Below, piece by piece: positions 38,163 to 41,076 of a stretch of DNA of 41,076 nt. The position numbers and the translations under genes were made by a program. Position 1 is the stretch's first letter; each line of letters opens with the position of its first letter. The DNA is taken from positions 1-41,076 of the forward strand of contig JAFAHO010000150.1 in NCBI GenBank assembly GCA_019237205.1, written 5' to 3'. The DNA comes from Hyphomicrobiales bacterium. GTDB taxonomy: Bacteria; Pseudomonadota; Alphaproteobacteria; Rhizobiales; Beijerinckiaceae. Below the pieces are notes generated by a model. It saw only the letters and a program-made list of their open reading frames with translations, was not told the origin of the DNA and made no database searches.

Positions 38163-39851
38163 TCAGGGGGCCCGAAGGAGCGCCGCAGTCGTGGCTTGGC
38201 CGGTGGCGCGTGCAGCAAGAACCTCGTCAAGCCAATCCGGCCGCATTTCGGGCACAGAAGACAGAAGCAGCTGTGTATAGGGATGATAGGGCGGCGCGAA
38301 CACCGCCGCCGTGTCGCCGCCTGCCACGACTTTGCCCTTGAGCATGACCGCAACCTTATTAGCGATGCGCTTCACGGTGCCAAGGTCGTGGGTGATGAAG
38401 AGATAGGCGACGCCCAGCTCGTTCTGCAGCTTCTTGAGCAGGCGTAGAATTTCCTCGCCGACGAGCTGATCCAGCGCGGAGGTGACCTCGTCGCAGATGA
38501 TGAGGTCCGGCTCGGCCGCCAGCGCCCGCGCGATCGACACGCGCTGCTTCTGCCCGCCCGACAGTTCGCTGGTCTTTCGGGTGATGAAGGTCTCCGGCAG
38601 GTCCATCTGCCGCAGCAGTTCGCCCACCCGGGCGCGCACCTCCTCGCGCGAGCGGTTGAAATAGAAGGCGACCGGCCTGCCGATCGTTTCGAGCAGCGTG
38701 TGCTGGGGGTTCAGTGCGACGTCCGGCATCTGGTAGATCATCTGCACCCGTCGCAGCTGGTCCTTGTTTCGGTCGTTCAGCCGCGGCGGCAGGCTGACGC
38801 CGTTGAACCGCACGTCCCCGGCGGCGCGCGGCAAGAGGCCGGTGACCACGCGCGCCAAAGTCGATTTGCCCGAGCCCGACTCGCCGACCACGGCCACCGT
38901 ATCGCCCTTGCGCACCTCGAGGTTGACGTCGTCGATAACCTTCGGCTTGCCGGGGTAGTTGGCCGTTACGTGTTCGATGGCGAGGATCGGGACTTGAGCG
39001 GCGACGTTGGCGTCGACGAAATTGTGGCCGGCCACGCGTTCGCTCACCAGGCGGCGCGTATATTCCTCCTTCGGCTGCAGCAGGATTTGTCGCGAATCAC
39101 CGAATTCGACCATCTTGCCGCGCTTGAGCACCATGATCCGGTCGGCGATCTGGGCGACGACGGCGAGGTCGTGGGTGATGTAGAGCGCGGCCGTGCCATG
39201 CTCGCGGATGAGCTTGCGGAAGGCGGCGAGGCATTCGACCTGGGTCGTCACGTCCAGCGCGGTGGTTGGCTCGTCGAAGATGAGAATGTCGGGCTTGGCG
39301 ACCATCGCCATCGCCGCCATCACGCGCTGAAGCTGTCCGCCGGACACCTGATGCGGATAGCGCGAACCAATCGTCTCCGGGCTCGGCAGATCGAGCTGTT
39401 TGAACAGGCTGATTGCTTCCGCGCGCGCCTCCGCCGCGGATAATACGCCATGCCGCACCGAGGCCTCGCAAACCTGCTCCATCAGCGTATGCGCGGGATT
39501 GAACGAGGCCGCGGCGCTCTGAGCGATATAGGCGATCTTCGGCCCGCGCAGCGCGCGCCGTTCATCTAGGCTGATGGCGCGGACGTCCGCATCGCCGAAT
39601 ATGATGTTGCCGCCGACAATATGGCAGTCGCGGCGGGTATATCCCATCGAGGCGAGGCCAATGGTCGACTTGCCAGCGCCGGATTCGCCGATGAGCCCGA
39701 TCACCTCCCCGCGTCGCAACTGCAGCGACACGTCATCGACCAGGACCGGCCCGTCGCCGGCGTCCGTGCGCACGGCGACGCGCATGCCGCGAACGTCGAG
39801 GATGACGGAGTCATCCCTGGACCGAGAAGCGCCCATCGTCCGTTCGCTCAT
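38163..39851 (-). CDS. Oligopeptide-type ABC transporter, fused double ATPase
   Basis: Two Walker A sites (GESGAGKST, GESGSGKST) and two signature motifs (VSGGQLQR, LSGGQKQR); start overlaps the upstream permease stop. Confidence 0.93.
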   Translation of the reverse strand: MSERTMGASRSRDDSVILDVRGMRVAVRTDAGDGPVLVDDVSLQLRRGEVIGLIGESGAGKSTIGLASMGYTRRDCHIVGGNIIFGDADVRAISLDERRALRGPKIAYIAQSAAASFNPAHTLMEQVCEASVRHGVLSAAEARAEAISLFKQLDLPSPETIGSRYPHQVSGGQLQRVMAAMAMVAKPDILIFDEPTTALDVTTQVECLAAFRKLIREHGTAALYITHDLAVVAQIADRIMVLKRGKMVEFGDSRQILLQPKEEYTRRLVSERVAGHNFVDANVAAQVPILAIEHVTANYPGKPKVIDDVNLEVRKGDTVAVVGESGSGKSTLARVVTGLLPRAAGDVRFNGVSLPPRLNDRNKDQLRRVQMIYQMPDVALNPQHTLLETIGRPVAFYFNRSREEVRARVGELLRQMDLPETFITRKTSELSGGQKQRVSIARALAAEPDLIICDEVTSALDQLVGEEILRLLKKLQNELGVAYLFITHDLGTVKRIANKVAVMLKGKVVAGGDTAAVFAPPYHPYTQLLLSSVPEMRPDWLDEVLAARATGQATTAALLRAP

Positions 39852-40675
39852 GCGCCTTCTCCCTGGCCTCTGGAGTGAATCGCCAGCATCCAATCGACAA
39901 TGAAGTTTACGCCAATGGTCAGGGTGGCTATCGCGGCAGCGGGATAGAGCGGCGCCGCGGAGCCGAAATTGATCATGTCGCGGTAATCCCTGACCATGCT
40001 GCCCCAGTCCGCGTTGGGCGGCTGCACCCCCAGCCCGAGGAAGCTCAGCGCAGCGATAAATAGGAAGGTGAAGCAGAAACGCAAGCCGAACTCGGCGGTC
40101 AGCGGTGGGATCGCATTGGGCAGAACCTCGCGCGTGACAATCCACCACCATCCCTCGCCGCGCAGACGCGCCGCCTCGACAAATTCCAGGCTGACGATGT
40201 TCATCGCCACCGACCTCGCCAGCCGAAACACCTTGGTCGAATCGAGAACGGCGATGGTGATGATGAGCACAGGCAGCGCCGTGCCGAGCACTGAGAGGAT
40301 GACGAACGCGAAGATGAGCGTCGGCATGGACAGCAGAAGGTCGACGATGCGCGACAGCACCTGATCGACCCAGCCTCCCGCGACAGCGGCGGCGAAGCCG
40401 GATATCACGCCGATAACAAACGAAAGCGCGGTGATGACGAGCGACAGTCCAATCGACATTCGTGCCCCGTAGATGAGACGGCTCACGATGTCGCGACCGA
40501 GATTGTCGAGCCCGAGCCAATGTTGGGCGTCCGGGTCGGCCCATGCGTCGCCGACCGGCGTCGCCTGGTCAAACGGCGCGATAAGCGGCGCGAACACCGC
40601 AACGAATATGTTGATTGCGACAATGGCAATGCCGATCTGGGCCGTGACGCTGACCTTATGACCCAGGATGCGCAT
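39848..40675 (-). CDS. Oligopeptide-type ABC transporter permease (DppC-like)
   Basis: LGLDNLGRDIVSRLIYGARMSIGL, LRGEGWWWIVTREVLPNAIPPL EAA loop. Confidence 0.92.
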   Translation of the reverse strand: MRILGHKVSVTAQIGIAIVAINIFVAVFAPLIAPFDQATPVGDAWADPDAQHWLGLDNLGRDIVSRLIYGARMSIGLSLVITALSFVIGVISGFAAAVAGGWVDQVLSRIVDLLLSMPTLIFAFVILSVLGTALPVLIITIAVLDSTKVFRLARSVAMNIVSLEFVEAARLRGEGWWWIVTREVLPNAIPPLTAEFGLRFCFTFLFIAALSFLGLGVQPPNADWGSMVRDYRDMINFGSAAPLYPAAAIATLTIGVNFIVDWMLAIHSRGQGEGA

Positions 40676-40710
40676 GGCGTTCTTTCTCGTTCAGCGCCGG
40701 TCGAGGCGGC

Positions 40711-41076
40711 TCACCAGCGCGGGTGACTAAGCCGCGGATTGGACACAATGGCGAGAATGTCGGCGGTCATATTAAGCAAAATGAACGTGGCGGCGAAGAT
40801 CAACCCGCAAGCCTGAACGACCGGGACGTCGTGCTTGGAGACCTCGTCGACCATCAGCTGACCGAGGCCGGGATAGACGAACACGGTCTCGACGACGACG
40901 ACGCCGACGATGAGATAGGCCAAGTTCAGCGCGACGACGGAAATGATCGGCGCAAGCGCATTCGGCAAGGCGTGGCGCACGACGATGCGCGACTGCTTCA
41001 GACCCTTGAGAATCGCCATTTCGATGTAGGGGCTCGCCATCACCGAAAGCACGGAGGCGCGCGTCATGCGCATCAT
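40711..41076 (-). CDS. Oligopeptide-type ABC transporter permease (DppB-like), truncated by the window edge
   Basis: MRMTRASVLSVMASPYIEMAILKGLKQSRIVVRHALPNALAPIISV...VVVETVFVYPGLGQLMVDEV; N-terminal part lies beyond 41076. Confidence 0.88.
   Translation of the reverse strand: MMRMTRASVLSVMASPYIEMAILKGLKQSRIVVRHALPNALAPIISVVALNLAYLIVGVVVVETVFVYPGLGQLMVDEVSKHDVPVVQACGLIFAATFILLNMTADILAIVSNPRLSHPRW

Noticed and set aside
1-41076. CRISPR arrays, tRNA/rRNA genes, prophage, toxin-antitoxin or defence islands
   Set aside because: No regularly spaced repeats, no tRNA/rRNA signatures noticed, and no translations resembling integrases, transposases, Cas, TA or restriction proteins.

Overview
High-GC (roughly 65%) window that looks like an alphaproteobacterial, Rhizobiales-type chromosome. 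It is densely packed with about 37 protein-coding genes, most recognisable to family level from the translations. Blocks from left to right: (1) a myo-inositol catabolism cluster (iolE, iolD, an uncharacterised multi-TM protein, an iolC-DUF2090 fusion, an SDR, and divergent iolG); (2) a UPF0104-type membrane protein and a PhoR-like histidine kinase; (3) gcrA divergent from argD-argF-hslO, then a polyprenyl synthase; (4) a tetraheme cytochrome c convergent with an orphan OmpR-type regulator and a PepSY protein, then a trypsin-like protease; (5) prpE, TauE/SafE, GtrA, an acyl-CoA synthetase, a CHAD protein and lrgAB; (6) class I FBP aldolase, a dmeR-dmeF metal efflux pair, PEBP, VOC, and NicO+DUF1007; (7) extensin-like, nadD, prfA, ptsP; (8) an oligopeptide-type ABC transporter cut by the window edge. 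I saw no CRISPR array, tRNA, rRNA, intact transposon or prophage. No single locus stands out as clearly a new system. The least explained parts are the membrane protein embedded in the iol operon, the AT-rich gtrA leader with competing hairpins, the gcrA-argD intergenic region (GANTC cluster plus an orphan terminator-like hairpin), and a transposon-scar-like repeat next to prpE. All family calls come from reading motifs and were not confirmed by database search.
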